From: JAQVEM01 sp964616545
GTDB taxonomy: Bacteria; Actinomycetota; Humimicrobiia; Humimicrobiales; Humimicrobiaceae
DNA: 8,779 bases
Direction: 5' to 3'
Assembly (NCBI GenBank): GCA_964616545.1
Contig: CAZTUA010000004.1
Span: 1 to 8,779, forward strand
Position 1 is the stretch's first letter. Each line of letters opens with the position of its first letter. The notes beneath the pieces were generated by a model. That model was not told where the DNA came from. It saw nothing but the letters and a program-made list of their open reading frames with translations, and searched no databases. Position numbers and translations under genes: made by a program. This document shows positions 1 to 5,411 of the stretch, piece by piece.

Positions 1-323
1 AACAGAGAGAGGCAATTGCAAGGGCTCTTGTTAATGAACCTTCTGTAATCCTTGCCGATGAGCCGACCGGAAACCTGGATTCAAGAACCGGTGAAGAAAT
101 AATGGCTATCTTTCAAAGATTGAACAGAAAAGGAAAGACCATAATAATAGTCACTCATGAACTGGAAATAGCGCAGCATACCCATAAAATAATTTATTTA
201 AGAGACGGTATCATCCATGACCATGAAGATGTAAAAAATCAAATATCTGCGGAGGAAAGATTAAAAAATATGCCAAAACTTGAAGACAGGCTAACCGCAA
301 ACCAGGATAATAAAAAACCATGA
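1..323 (+). CDS. ABC transporter ATP-binding protein, MacB/LolD type (3' part only)
   Basis: This is the C-terminal 106 residues of an ABC ATPase cut by the window edge; the first whole codon is at base 3. Visible in order are the helix after the signature loop (QREAIARALVNEP), Walker B with its catalytic glutamate and D-loop (VILADEPTGNLDS) and the switch histidine (IIIVTHE), followed by a strand ending YLRDGII. The LADEPTGNLDS wording is typical of the MacB/LolD/FtsE class that works with FtsX-like permeases. Walker A and the LSGGQ signature lie outside the window. Its TGA stop overlaps the ATG of the permease (ATGA), so the two are one translationally coupled transporter. The family exports or extracts lipoproteins, peptides, antibiotics or signals; the substrate cannot be told here. 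The tail after about residue 75 is charged and poorly conserved. Confidence 0.93.
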   Translation, partial: QREAIARALVNEPSVILADEPTGNLDSRTGEEIMAIFQRLNRKGKTIIIVTHELEIAQHTHKIIYLRDGIIHDHEDVKNQISAEERLKNMPKLEDRLTANQDNKKP

Positions 324-1552
324 AAAGATTCCTTGAAAATATAAAAATTGCATTCCAGGCTTTATTCTTAAATAAAACGCGGTCATTTCTGACAATGCTC
401 GGCATTATTATAGGCGTTGGAGCTGTGGTAGCAATGTTATCAATAGGAACAGGCGCCCAGCAATCCGTAATCCAGAGTGTCCAGGATATTGGTTCCAACC
501 TTATTATAGTTACCCCGGGCAGCCCGGAACAGGAAATGGAGGCCGGGATGCGATTCATGCTCGGAGAGCAGCAGGCTAAATTAAAATCGGGAGATATACA
601 GGCAATTGAAAGAGACGCATCCCTTATAACCGATGTTGCTCCGGTTGTATACAGCTCCTCTGTTGTTTCATATTTAAACAAAAGTACCCGCTCTACCGTG
701 TACGCCTCATCTGAAAAAGGCGGAGAACTCTATAATATGAATGTGGAAAAAGGCAAATTTTATTCCAGAAGCGATGTTACAAACACTTCAAACGTTGCCG
801 TAATCGGTCAGACGACAGTTAAAAAACTATTCGGTAGTACAGACCCGATAGGGAAAATAGTCAGAATTGATGGTAAGAACTTTAAGGTGATAGGAACACT
901 TGAATCCCGGGGAACCGATATGTTTGGTAATGACCAGGATGATTTTATAAGCATTCCGGTAACAACCGCCCAGAATAAATTATATGGACTTGATTCATAC
1001 AATATGATACTTGCCCAGAGCGTCAGTGAAAAAGACATAGACGCAGCCACCGAAGAGATAAAATCTATACTGAGAAGGCACAGAAATATAAGATTTGGTG
1101 AAAAAGACGATTTCAGTGCACAGAATCAAACACAGCTGCTTGATGTAATCGGTGCAATAACGGGAATTTTTACAGTTGTAATCGCAGGGATTGCAAGTAT
1201 ATCACTCCTGGTCGGGGGTATCGGTATAATGAATATAATGCTTGTTTCGGTTACCGAAAGAACAAGAGAAATAGGAATAAGAAAGGCCATAGGAGCAAAA
1301 AACAGAGATATACTTATTCAATTTCTGGTAGAAAGCACGGTTTTAAGTATCACCGGCGGTATTTTCGGCATCCTCTTTGCAGTCCTTGTATCGATAATAC
1401 TGAACAGGTTCACCATCCTTGATACATCGATTACTCTGATGCCTATAGTCATTGCTCTGAGTTTCTCTACAGTCGTGGGATTATTCTTTGGCATCTATCC
1501 GGCAATGCGTGCCGCCCGTCTTAACCCTATAGATGCCTTAAGATATGAGTAA
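320..1552 (+). CDS. MacB/FtsX-family ABC transporter permease
   Basis: A complete 410-residue inner-membrane permease, the usual length for this family. The N-terminal cytoplasmic helix leads into a membrane segment (about residues 22-44, with GIIIGVGAVVAML). A large extracytoplasmic MacB_PCD-type domain follows (about 45-275). The FtsX domain then has three membrane segments (about 277-309, 340-361 and 376-394). The family hallmark GGIGIMNIMLVSVTERTREI, followed by IRKAIGAK, is the coupling region that contacts the ATPase, and the protein ends in the typical PAMRAARLNPIDALRYE. Known family role: mechanotransmission, in which ATP hydrolysis in the cytoplasm moves the periplasmic or extracellular domain, rather than classical transport. 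The start overlaps the ATPase stop by four bases and no strong independent Shine-Dalgarno site is evident, consistent with coupling. No membrane-fusion protein gene follows; one could lie upstream of the window. Confidence 0.93.
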   Translation: MKRFLENIKIAFQALFLNKTRSFLTMLGIIIGVGAVVAMLSIGTGAQQSVIQSVQDIGSNLIIVTPGSPEQEMEAGMRFMLGEQQAKLKSGDIQAIERDASLITDVAPVVYSSSVVSYLNKSTRSTVYASSEKGGELYNMNVEKGKFYSRSDVTNTSNVAVIGQTTVKKLFGSTDPIGKIVRIDGKNFKVIGTLESRGTDMFGNDQDDFISIPVTTAQNKLYGLDSYNMILAQSVSEKDIDAATEEIKSILRRHRNIRFGEKDDFSAQNQTQLLDVIGAITGIFTVVIAGIASISLLVGGIGIMNIMLVSVTERTREIGIRKAIGAKNRDILIQFLVESTVLSITGGIFGILFAVLVSIILNRFTILDTSITLMPIVIALSFSTVVGLFFGIYPAMRAARLNPIDALRYE

Positions 1553-1649
1553 TATAAAGCTATTTTACCAGGCCCAGAGTTTCTTTAAATTCTACAGGCA
1601 AAGATGAAAAGGAAGATAAAAGGGAAAAACAGGCAGAAGAAGCTGCCAC

Positions 1650-1799
1650 TGGTTCCTATCAATTGAAGATGCACAAAGTAAACTGAAGGCATGGAGAAGA
1701 GATTATAATGAGTTCAGGCCACATAGTTCCCTGGGGAACATGACTCTGGCTGACTTTGCCAGGAGCCATTCTGGAGGATTAAATAAGCCGAATTACTAA
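1650..1799 (+). pseudogene. IS3-family transposase (OrfB) 3' remnant
   Basis: An open frame of 49 codons ending in TAA reads WFLSIEDAQSKLKAWRRDYN then EFRPHSSLGNMTLADFA. This is the recognisable C-terminal end of the DDE integrase-type transposase of IS3-family elements (IS407-like wording: NEFRPHSSLGN-TPAEFA, with the last catalytic-domain helix). The rest of orfB and all of orfA are absent: 1553-1649 does not continue the transposase in any frame I checked. The gene is therefore a truncated, non-functional stub. It lies about 100 bases after the permease gene, so the element's left part was lost by deletion or rearrangement. The family assignment is from memory of the motif. Confidence 0.82.
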
Positions 1800-1834
1800 C
1801 ATTAGGGTTGGACTAGTTTTTGGGGGAAAGGTCA
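1650..1834 (+). mobile_element. Remnant of an IS3-family insertion sequence, right end
   Basis: After the transposase stub come about 10 bases and then a stretch (1809-1834) ending GGGGGAAAGGTCA. Its reverse complement begins TGACCTTTCCCCCAAAAACT, matching the form of IS3-family terminal inverted repeats, which start with TGA. No second copy of this repeat occurs in the window, so the left end and any target duplication are missing. The remnant separates the transporter genes from the hicBA module. Confidence 0.7.
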
Positions 1835-1910
1835 ACTCCCATGTATTTATTAGTCAAAGCTTCAAAATCCTCATCTTTAAAGAGTAGTATTTATCTTAAA
1901 AACTTTACAT

Positions 1911-1939
1911 TTTACTTTTTATAAAAACAATTGCATAAT
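1911..1939 (+). promoter_or_regulatory. Candidate sigma-70 promoter for hicBA
   Basis: A -35 box TTTACT (4 of 6 matches to consensus) at 1911-1916 and a -10 box CATAAT (5 of 6) at 1934-1939 are separated by 17 bases. Initiation near 1946 would leave a leader of roughly 30 bases before hicB. The region is very AT-rich, so chance matches are likely. Confidence 0.4.
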
Positions 1940-1974
1940 ATGACTACAAAAAAAATATTTAAATATATACAGAT

Positions 1975-2208
1975 ATGAAAATATTAAATTACAAAATACT
2001 TTTAAAAAAAGAACCTGAAGGAGGATTCACAGTTTTTGTACCTTCTTTACCCGGCTGTATTACATATGGCGATACACTTGATGAAGCAATAGAAAAAGCT
2101 AAAGAAGCTATTGAATTATATATTGAGAGTTTAAAAGCTCATGGTGAAGAGATACCTACTGAAGAAAATATGTTAGAATACACTCTATCAGTTGATACAA
2201 ATGCCTAA
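1975..2208 (+). CDS. hicB: HicB-family antitoxin (short form)
   Basis: A 77-residue protein with the HicB/UPF0150 fold signature. It has an N-terminal strand (YKILLKKEPEGGFTVFVPSLP), the conserved PSLPGCITYGDTLDEAIEKA stretch (about residues 23-43), and a helix ending ELYIESLKAHGEEIP. Known family role: it binds HicA and blocks its RNase activity. It is short and ends soon after the partial RNase H-like fold; I see no C-terminal helix-turn-helix or ribbon-helix-helix DNA-binding domain, so autoregulation may be weak or need another factor. No convincing Shine-Dalgarno sequence precedes the ATG. It overlaps hicA by 8 bases in a different frame. The antitoxin-first order is common for this short type. 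Confidence 0.9.
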   Translation: MKILNYKILLKKEPEGGFTVFVPSLPGCITYGDTLDEAIEKAKEAIELYIESLKAHGEEIPTEENMLEYTLSVDTNA

Positions 2209-2425
2209 ACTGCCTTCCCTTACACCAAATAAGATTATTAAAATACTTAAATCCAGGGGTTTTGTCCTGGATAGGATAAAAGGCAGTCACCATATTTATT
2301 ACTTGCCAAAAACAAAAGTAAGAGTTGTTGTGCCATTCCATAAAAAAGACCTGCCTAAAGGTACCTGTCTTGCAATTTTAAAAAGTGCTGGATTAGATAA
2401 AGAAGAATTAGATAATCTTATTTAA
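2201..2425 (+). CDS. hicA: HicA-family mRNA interferase toxin
   Basis: A 74-residue HicA/YcfA-like toxin with a double-stranded-RNA-binding-like fold. The N-terminal helix (TPNKIIKILKSRGF) is followed by the conserved GSHHIY block at about residues 28-33, whose histidine is the catalytic residue in studied HicA proteins. Strands VRVVVPFH and the closing LPKGTCLAILKSAGL helix complete the domain. I chose the ATG at 2201 over an in-frame TTG at 2192 because homologues commonly begin MPKLP and the TTG lies deep inside hicB. The 8-base overlap with hicB points to coupled translation. Known role: ribosome-independent mRNA cleavage that arrests growth when HicB is lost. All expected core residues are present, so the toxin looks intact. 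The gene ends at TAA with no strong terminator directly after it. Confidence 0.9.
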   Translation: MPKLPSLTPNKIIKILKSRGFVLDRIKGSHHIYYLPKTKVRVVVPFHKKDLPKGTCLAILKSAGLDKEELDNLI

Positions 2426-2579
2426 TGATGATCCAATAAAGCTAATTTTTCCCAGATAACTCTTGTACTAAATAGAAAAAACAAATTAAAATCGCTGATC
2501 CCCTGTATAATAAAACACATACAATTTAAGCCCGTACAGACTAAAAAACTGCAAAGATATCTTTAAGAAATATCTCCTA

Positions 2580-2600
2580 TTTGCCAGCCTGGAAGGCAAA
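2580..2600. repeat. Short hairpin next to the riboswitch-like element
   Basis: A 6-base perfect stem, TTTGCC and GGCAAA, encloses a 9-base loop. Read on the minus strand it lies just downstream of the riboswitch-like element, where an expression platform would be. It has no strong T-run after it on that strand, while on the plus strand it is followed by a short A-run. A role as a terminator is therefore doubtful. Confidence 0.3.
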
Positions 2601-2607
2601 AAATAGC

Positions 2608-2806
2608 TGGAGTTAGCCTGTAAGCCGAGTTATATGCTAATATTAGAATAATAATCCTAAGATATTAATATTCTATCTTTATTCAATAATTACTACTCAT
2701 CTACCTTCCCATTCATGAGAAGAGCTCCCTATAATATCCGGCAGTGGATCCAGAAACCTTAACCTGGGCCCGGCTGGTCCGGCGTTAAGGGCTACAACTA
2801 CAGTAG
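2608..2806 (-). ncRNA. Cobalamin-riboswitch-like RNA, apparently degenerate and without a downstream gene
   Basis: Read on the minus strand, conserved-looking blocks appear in the order of the cobalamin riboswitch core. GTTAAGG (2763-2757) is followed by TTTCTGG and ATCCACTG (2756-2742). AGGGAGC (2730-2724) comes next, then a stem CTCAT/ATGAG (2719-2715 and 2700-2696) enclosing TGGGAAGG (2711-2704). AGTAGTAAT (2697-2689) follows, and the 3' block AACTCGG-CT-TACAGGCT (2631-2615) resembles the AGYCRG-NN-ACC-GGC box. The loop AGCCG (2775-2771) is complementary to CGGCT (2627-2623) in the 3' block, as expected for the loop-loop contact of this class. The usual GGTG-AAATCC loop and GCCACTG hairpin seem shortened or missing, and an AT-rich insert separates the last two blocks. 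No minus-strand gene follows. This could instead be another structured RNA, and the motif matching is from memory. Confidence 0.42.
2757..2790 (+). repeat. GC-rich hairpin with perfect 7-bp outer stem
   Basis: CCTTAAC (2757-2763) and GTTAAGG (2784-2790) pair perfectly. Inside, GGGCC and GGTCC pair around the five-base loop CGGCT, with one G-U wobble if read as plus-strand RNA and one A-C mismatch if read as minus-strand RNA. The island is strikingly GC-rich for this AT-rich intergenic stretch. In the riboswitch reading it corresponds to the P4/P5 arm. Confidence 0.6.
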
Positions 2807-2818
2807 GATTAGAAATGA

Positions 2819-2847
2819 TTGATATTTTAAATATACTGTGTTAGATT
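2819..2847 (+). promoter_or_regulatory. Candidate extended -10 promoter for the RHH stub and nitroreductase
   Basis: A -35 box TTGATA (5 of 6) at 2819-2824 and a -10 box TAGATT (4 of 6) at 2842-2847 have a 17-base spacer, and TGT stands directly before the -10 as an extended element. A start near 2854 would give a leader of about 20 bases to the ATG at 2874. Confidence 0.5.
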
Positions 2848-2873
2848 GCATTAAAGTTAATAGAGGTATTTTT

Positions 2874-2972
2874 ATGAAAAAGACAATTACAATAAGTATC
2901 CCTAAATCTATCAAGCAGAGGCTGGATAGAATAGCCAAAAAAGAACAGGAGTTTAAATATGGATGTATATGA
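2874..2972 (+). CDS. Ribbon-helix-helix (CopG-like) stub, 32 residues, overlapping the nitroreductase start
   Basis: An ATG with an upstream AGAGG opens a 32-codon frame reading MKKTITISIPKSIKQRLDRI then AKKEQEFKYGCI, ending TGA. The first 25 residues look like the DNA-contacting strand and first helix of a CopG/MetJ-type ribbon-helix-helix regulator or antitoxin. The second helix, usually containing S-R-S-E-x-I-R-x-A, is missing. The last seven codons overlap the first bases of the nitroreductase gene in another frame. It may be the stump of a lost antitoxin or regulator, or a short leader frame whose translation feeds ribosomes to the nitroreductase start 11 bases before its own stop. It is too short to form a stable RHH dimer by itself. 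Confidence 0.5.
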   Translation: MKKTITISIPKSIKQRLDRIAKKEQEFKYGCI

Positions 2973-3585
2973 GGCTATTTTTTCAAGGAGAACTATAAGA
3001 GATTTTCAAGCAAAAGCTATAAATGAGGATATTATTAAAAAGATAATTGATGCTGGTCTTCATGCTCCTTCCAATAATCATATGAGAGAATGGCAGTTCG
3101 TAGTTATTCAGGATCAATCGGTACGGGTAAAAGTAATTGACAGGATACAGAAACATTATACAAAAGAGGAGGTAGAAGCCTGGCTTGATAGCTGGAATAG
3201 TACAGATCCGGTTCAGCGGTCAATGTATATCGATGGTGTTCCAAAGCAGCATAGAATGCTGCTTTCAGCAGGGTGCCTGATCCTGCCTTTCTTCCGACAG
3301 CCGCGGCCGCTCCTTAAACCGGAAAACCTGTCTTCATTGAATGCTTTTGCTTCGATATGGTGCTGTATTGAAAATATGTTGATTGCAGCAGTATCAGAGG
3401 GTATATATGGTGTCACGAGGATACCTTTTGATAAGGAAATCAAATATATCAAAGAAGTGGTGAACTGCCCGGCAGATTATGAAATTCCATGTTTCCTTGC
3501 ACTTGGATATCCAGGTGATAATGCTTCAAAAATTAAACAGCATTCTGTTAAAGCAGGAGATCGAATCCATTGGAATTGCTGGTAA
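2959..3585 (+). CDS. Nitroreductase-family FMN-dependent oxidoreductase
   Basis: A complete 208-residue nitroreductase-fold protein of ordinary length. The N-terminal FMN phosphate-binding segment SRRTIRDF (residues 9-16) is followed by the conserved loop APSNNHMREWQFVVI (36-50). A central helix (LNAFASIWCCIENMLIAA, 127-144) then leads to the flavin-side EGIYGVTRIP segment and the C-terminal strand PCFLALGYPGD. Such enzymes are soluble homodimers that use NAD(P)H to reduce nitro, quinone or other electrophilic substrates; the physiological substrate is unknown. An AGGAG site (2947-2951) seven bases before the ATG supports this start. It overlaps the RHH stub and appears to share its promoter. 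It does not look like BluB, the DMB synthase of the same superfamily, so the nearby B12-riboswitch-like element is not evidence for a B12 role. Confidence 0.88.
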   Translation: MDVYEAIFSRRTIRDFQAKAINEDIIKKIIDAGLHAPSNNHMREWQFVVIQDQSVRVKVIDRIQKHYTKEEVEAWLDSWNSTDPVQRSMYIDGVPKQHRMLLSAGCLILPFFRQPRPLLKPENLSSLNAFASIWCCIENMLIAAVSEGIYGVTRIPFDKEIKYIKEVVNCPADYEIPCFLALGYPGDNASKIKQHSVKAGDRIHWNCW

Positions 3586-3631
3586 CTGGCGATAGAAGTT
3601 TATAAAATAATAGATTTAATATCTTCGAAAT

Positions 3632-3685
3632 TCTTCATTTTTTACTGATTCAATAATCAAATCGTAAGTATGGAAAAAATGAAGA
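3632..3685. repeat. 12-bp perfect inverted repeat, 30-base spacer
   Basis: TCTTCATTTTTT (3632-3643) and its exact reverse complement AAAAAATGAAGA (3674-3685) lie just after the nitroreductase stop. No T-run follows on the plus strand, so it is not a standard intrinsic terminator. It could be an mRNA 3'-end stabilising hairpin or a mobile-element scar. The rest of 3586-3780 is AT-rich with no gene I can support. Confidence 0.55.
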
Positions 3686-3791
3686 GCATAACAAAAAGTT
3701 GGTTGTTGCTGTGAATACACAAAGAAGCGTCTTCTTAATATTTAACGTAATTAACAGTAACTGCTTAATTATCACTTAATTTAGGAGGAAA

Positions 3792-3920
3792 ATGAAAACC
3801 AATAAACCTATATTTAATCATGTTGATTGTATAAACATTTACAAAAACGAGCCCTTTATATATTTTAGCAGGACTCGTTTTTGTATAGATAATTATAAAA
3901 TCTTATATATTCATATTTAA
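3792..3920 (+). CDS. Possible small ORF, 42 residues, with a strong Shine-Dalgarno sequence
   Basis: An AGGAGG sequence (3783-3788) stands three bases before an ATG that opens a 42-codon frame (begins MKTNKPIFNHVDCINIYKNE, ends YKILYIHI). The ribosome site is near-perfect but closer to the ATG than is usual. The frame runs straight through the terminator hairpin at 3841-3884 and has no motif I recognise. It could be a remnant or a chance frame in AT-rich DNA. I list it because of the ribosome site only. Confidence 0.18.
   Translation: MKTNKPIFNHVDCINIYKNEPFIYFSRTRFCIDNYKILYIHI
3841..3884 (-). terminator. Rho-independent terminator between convergent units, best formed on the minus strand
   Basis: ACAAAAACGAG (3841-3851) and CTCGTTTTTGT (3874-3884) pair perfectly over 11 bases. 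As minus-strand RNA the stem extends by a U-G wobble and two more G-C pairs (GAGTCC with GGGCTC); on the plus strand the wobble becomes an A-C mismatch. The T-rich side lies within and just after the stem in both directions. It lies about 50 bases after the YtxH-like gene stop and can also end plus-strand transcripts from the nitroreductase side. Confidence 0.75.
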
Positions 3921-3933
3921 GGTAATAAAACTG

Positions 3934-4167
3934 CTATCCGGATTCCTCCAGGTCTTTTTTAACTGATTCCTCGTACTTGGCTGCGTTTTTTTTGATTTCA
4001 GCTACTCTGTCTTTAATGAGTTCAAAAGTTTTTCCACGGCATTCTTCCATGTATTCTGTTAATATCTTCCGTGTATCTTCGCCTTTACGCGGCGCAATTA
4101 GAAGCCCGGCTAAAACTCCCAGTCCGAAGATAAGCAGCGTATAGCCAAAAACATCTGAATTCTTCAT
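3934..4167 (-). CDS. YtxH-like single-pass membrane protein
   Basis: A 77-residue protein with one N-terminal membrane segment (about residues 7-25, GYTLLIFGLGVLAGLLIAP). The short motif APRKGEDTRK follows, typical of YtxH/GvpP-like small proteins, and then a charged helix (about 35-75) likely to form a coiled coil. A longer in-frame start exists at 4221, but the start at 4167 is preferred. It has AAAGGAG about eight bases upstream, the N-terminus then begins right before the membrane helix, and its ATG shares one base with the stop codon of the preceding gene (TAATG). It is therefore the second gene of a coupled operon with the DUF4349 lipoprotein. YtxH proteins are stress-associated in Bacillota, but their molecular function is not settled. 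Confidence 0.83.
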   Translation of the reverse strand: MKNSDVFGYTLLIFGLGVLAGLLIAPRKGEDTRKILTEYMEECRGKTFELIKDRVAEIKKNAAKYEESVKKDLEESG

Positions 4168-5120
4168 TACTTCTGCTCCTTTCTGGCTCTTCTTCTGTTT
4201 CTTGCCTTTATAGCCTGCCATATTATTATTAAAATTATTCCTATTATAATCAATACAGGAGCAGTTGCAATTAATGCCATTATTATCCAGTTAAAAGCTG
4301 TTACAGCCCCTCTAAGACCTCTTTTCAGAGCATCCAGGAACCCCCAGCCGGTAGCCGTCTTTATTGGGTCTGGTTCATGGAAATAAACATCAATGGTGGA
4401 AAAAGATACCCTGTCATCGAGATATCTCATTTTCCCCTTGATTACTTCTATTTCTCCCTGGACATTGTTGAGCTCTCGCCACACTTCTGTGGTATCGCTG
4501 ACCTTCTTTGATTCTTTCATCAACTCAAGAAGTACTTCTTCCTGCGCTTCGTAATTTCTCAATCTGCTTTCAAGGTCAACATATTCCTGTGTTATGTCCT
4601 GGCCGCTGCTTGAACTATTCTTTACAGTTCCCATTTCCTTGATTCTATTCAGGGCAGGATTATATGCATTGGCGGGAACCCTCAGTGTGATATAGCCGCC
4701 GGTTAGATTCCCTTCTGAATCAGAGTGACTCTGGCTGCTGGCAACAAAACCGCCGCTCTGCTCGGCAAGATTGGTAAGCTCGAGCATAGTCTCCTCAAAT
4801 TTTCCTGTTTCTATTTCTATTTCAATATAGGCGGTTTTAATTACTTTCCTGTCGCCGTTAACGGGTGTCTCGCCATACTGGGCAGTTGTACCTTCCGCGC
4901 TTTTTTCTTCAATAGCAGCTTCTTCAGACATTTCCATATCCATTTCTGGTTCGGCTGCCGGTGCTTCTGCGGGTGTCTCGGGTGCAAGTCCCATTTCTTC
5001 TGAGACTGCTTCTTCGAAAGACCCGGATGCTCTGGCGCACCCTGCAAAAATTATCCCTATCATTAAAACAGTAACAAGGAAGAGAGCAAAAAATTTAGGT
5101 GATATTTTTTTAATCTTCAT
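4167..5120 (-). CDS. DUF4349-domain lipoprotein
   Basis: A 317-residue predicted lipoprotein. A basic N-terminus and hydrophobic segment end in a lipobox IFAGC with the lipid-acceptor cysteine at about residue 28. An acidic, Ala/Pro/Glu/Met-rich linker (about 32-80) follows. The DUF4349 domain (about 90-265) includes KTAYIEIEI, GGYITLRVPA and a heptad-rich coiled coil around LESRLRNYEAQEEVLLELM. A C-terminal membrane helix (about 275-300) ends in a strongly basic cytoplasmic tail (RNRRRARKEQK). The ATG at 5120 is chosen because GGAGG stands seven bases upstream; the earlier ATG at 5132 would put that site inside the gene. The family is widespread in Bacillota and Actinomycetota, with no established role. 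Having both a lipid anchor and a C-terminal helix would fix both ends in the membrane. Confidence 0.88.
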   Translation of the reverse strand: MKIKKISPKFFALFLVTVLMIGIIFAGCARASGSFEEAVSEEMGLAPETPAEAPAAEPEMDMEMSEEAAIEEKSAEGTTAQYGETPVNGDRKVIKTAYIEIEIETGKFEETMLELTNLAEQSGGFVASSQSHSDSEGNLTGGYITLRVPANAYNPALNRIKEMGTVKNSSSSGQDITQEYVDLESRLRNYEAQEEVLLELMKESKKVSDTTEVWRELNNVQGEIEVIKGKMRYLDDRVSFSTIDVYFHEPDPIKTATGWGFLDALKRGLRGAVTAFNWIIMALIATAPVLIIIGIILIIIWQAIKARNRRRARKEQK

Positions 5121-5179
5121 TTTTACCTCCATTACTCTAAAATTAATTTTTTATATTAAAAACTTTTTATTTATTAATA

Positions 5180-5188
5180 ATTATAACA
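5180..5188 (-). promoter_or_regulatory. Extended -10 promoter for the DUF4349-YtxH operon
   Basis: On the minus strand TGTTATAAT contains a perfect TATAAT (5185-5180) with the TGn extension. A recognisable -35 box is lacking. Initiation near 5173 would leave a leader of about 53 bases with the GGAGG ribosome site at its end. Confidence 0.5.
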
Positions 5189-5332
5189 GGTTTAATGATT
5201 CCTTATTTACCGTAAATTAATTATCATTCAAATAGTTCTTAAAATCCACATTAATATCCCGGTTAAACTAAATTTATAATATATATTCGAAGAACTGTTG
5301 TTTTAAATGAGGTATTTAAAAAATTAACCTTA

Positions 5333-5411
5333 ATAAAAATGCTGGTACTTTTAATATATAGATAAAACTCTTAATTACTAATCTATGTTTTATATCTAAA
5401 TATCTACCAGC
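5333..5411 (-). terminator. Intrinsic terminator of the nfnAB unit
   Basis: On the minus strand GCTGGTA (5411-5405), which includes the nfnB stop codon, pairs with TACCAGC (5347-5341). An inner AT-rich arm pairs AGATATAAAAC with GTTTTATCT, with small bulges. The stem is followed directly by ATTTTTATT. Overlap of the stop codon with the stem means the hairpin starts at the end of the gene. Confidence 0.7.

Noticed and set aside
211..681. Long minus-strand frame opposite the ABC ATPase and permease
   Set aside because: It is antisense to two clearly conserved genes, and its translation shows no domain logic.
1809..1906. A 24-codon minus-strand frame (KDEDFEALTNKYMGVDLSPKN) running into the IS terminal repeat
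   Set aside because: It has an upstream stop, no start with a ribosome site, and no recognised motif. It may be the tail of a gene cut by the IS, but that is not supportable.
2192..2425. HicA starting at the in-frame TTG
   Set aside because: The ATG at 2201 gives the usual MPKLP beginning and the smaller overlap with hicB.
2608..2806. RNase P RNA (rnpB) 3' fragment on the minus strand
   Set aside because: TAGATGA and CGGCTTACAG recall the rnpB 3' end, but the conserved 5' block (GAGGAAAGTCC) and ACAGNAA motif are absent and no 5' partner for a P1 stem was found. The cobalamin motif order explains more of the element. A covariance search against RF00010 would settle it.
2959..3585. Nitroreductase as BluB, linked to the B12-riboswitch-like element
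   Set aside because: The sequence has the general nitroreductase pattern and not BluB wording that I recognise, and the riboswitch-like element is on the opposite strand pointing away.
3934..4221. Longer start for the YtxH-like protein
   Set aside because: It would overlap the DUF4349 gene by over 50 bases and add a lysine-rich tail that is just the shifted reading of the lipoprotein's basic C-terminus. The start at 4167 has an AAAGGAG site.
4167..5132. Longer start for the DUF4349 lipoprotein
   Set aside because: The GGAGG ribosome site lies between the two ATGs, so only the start at 5120 is properly placed.
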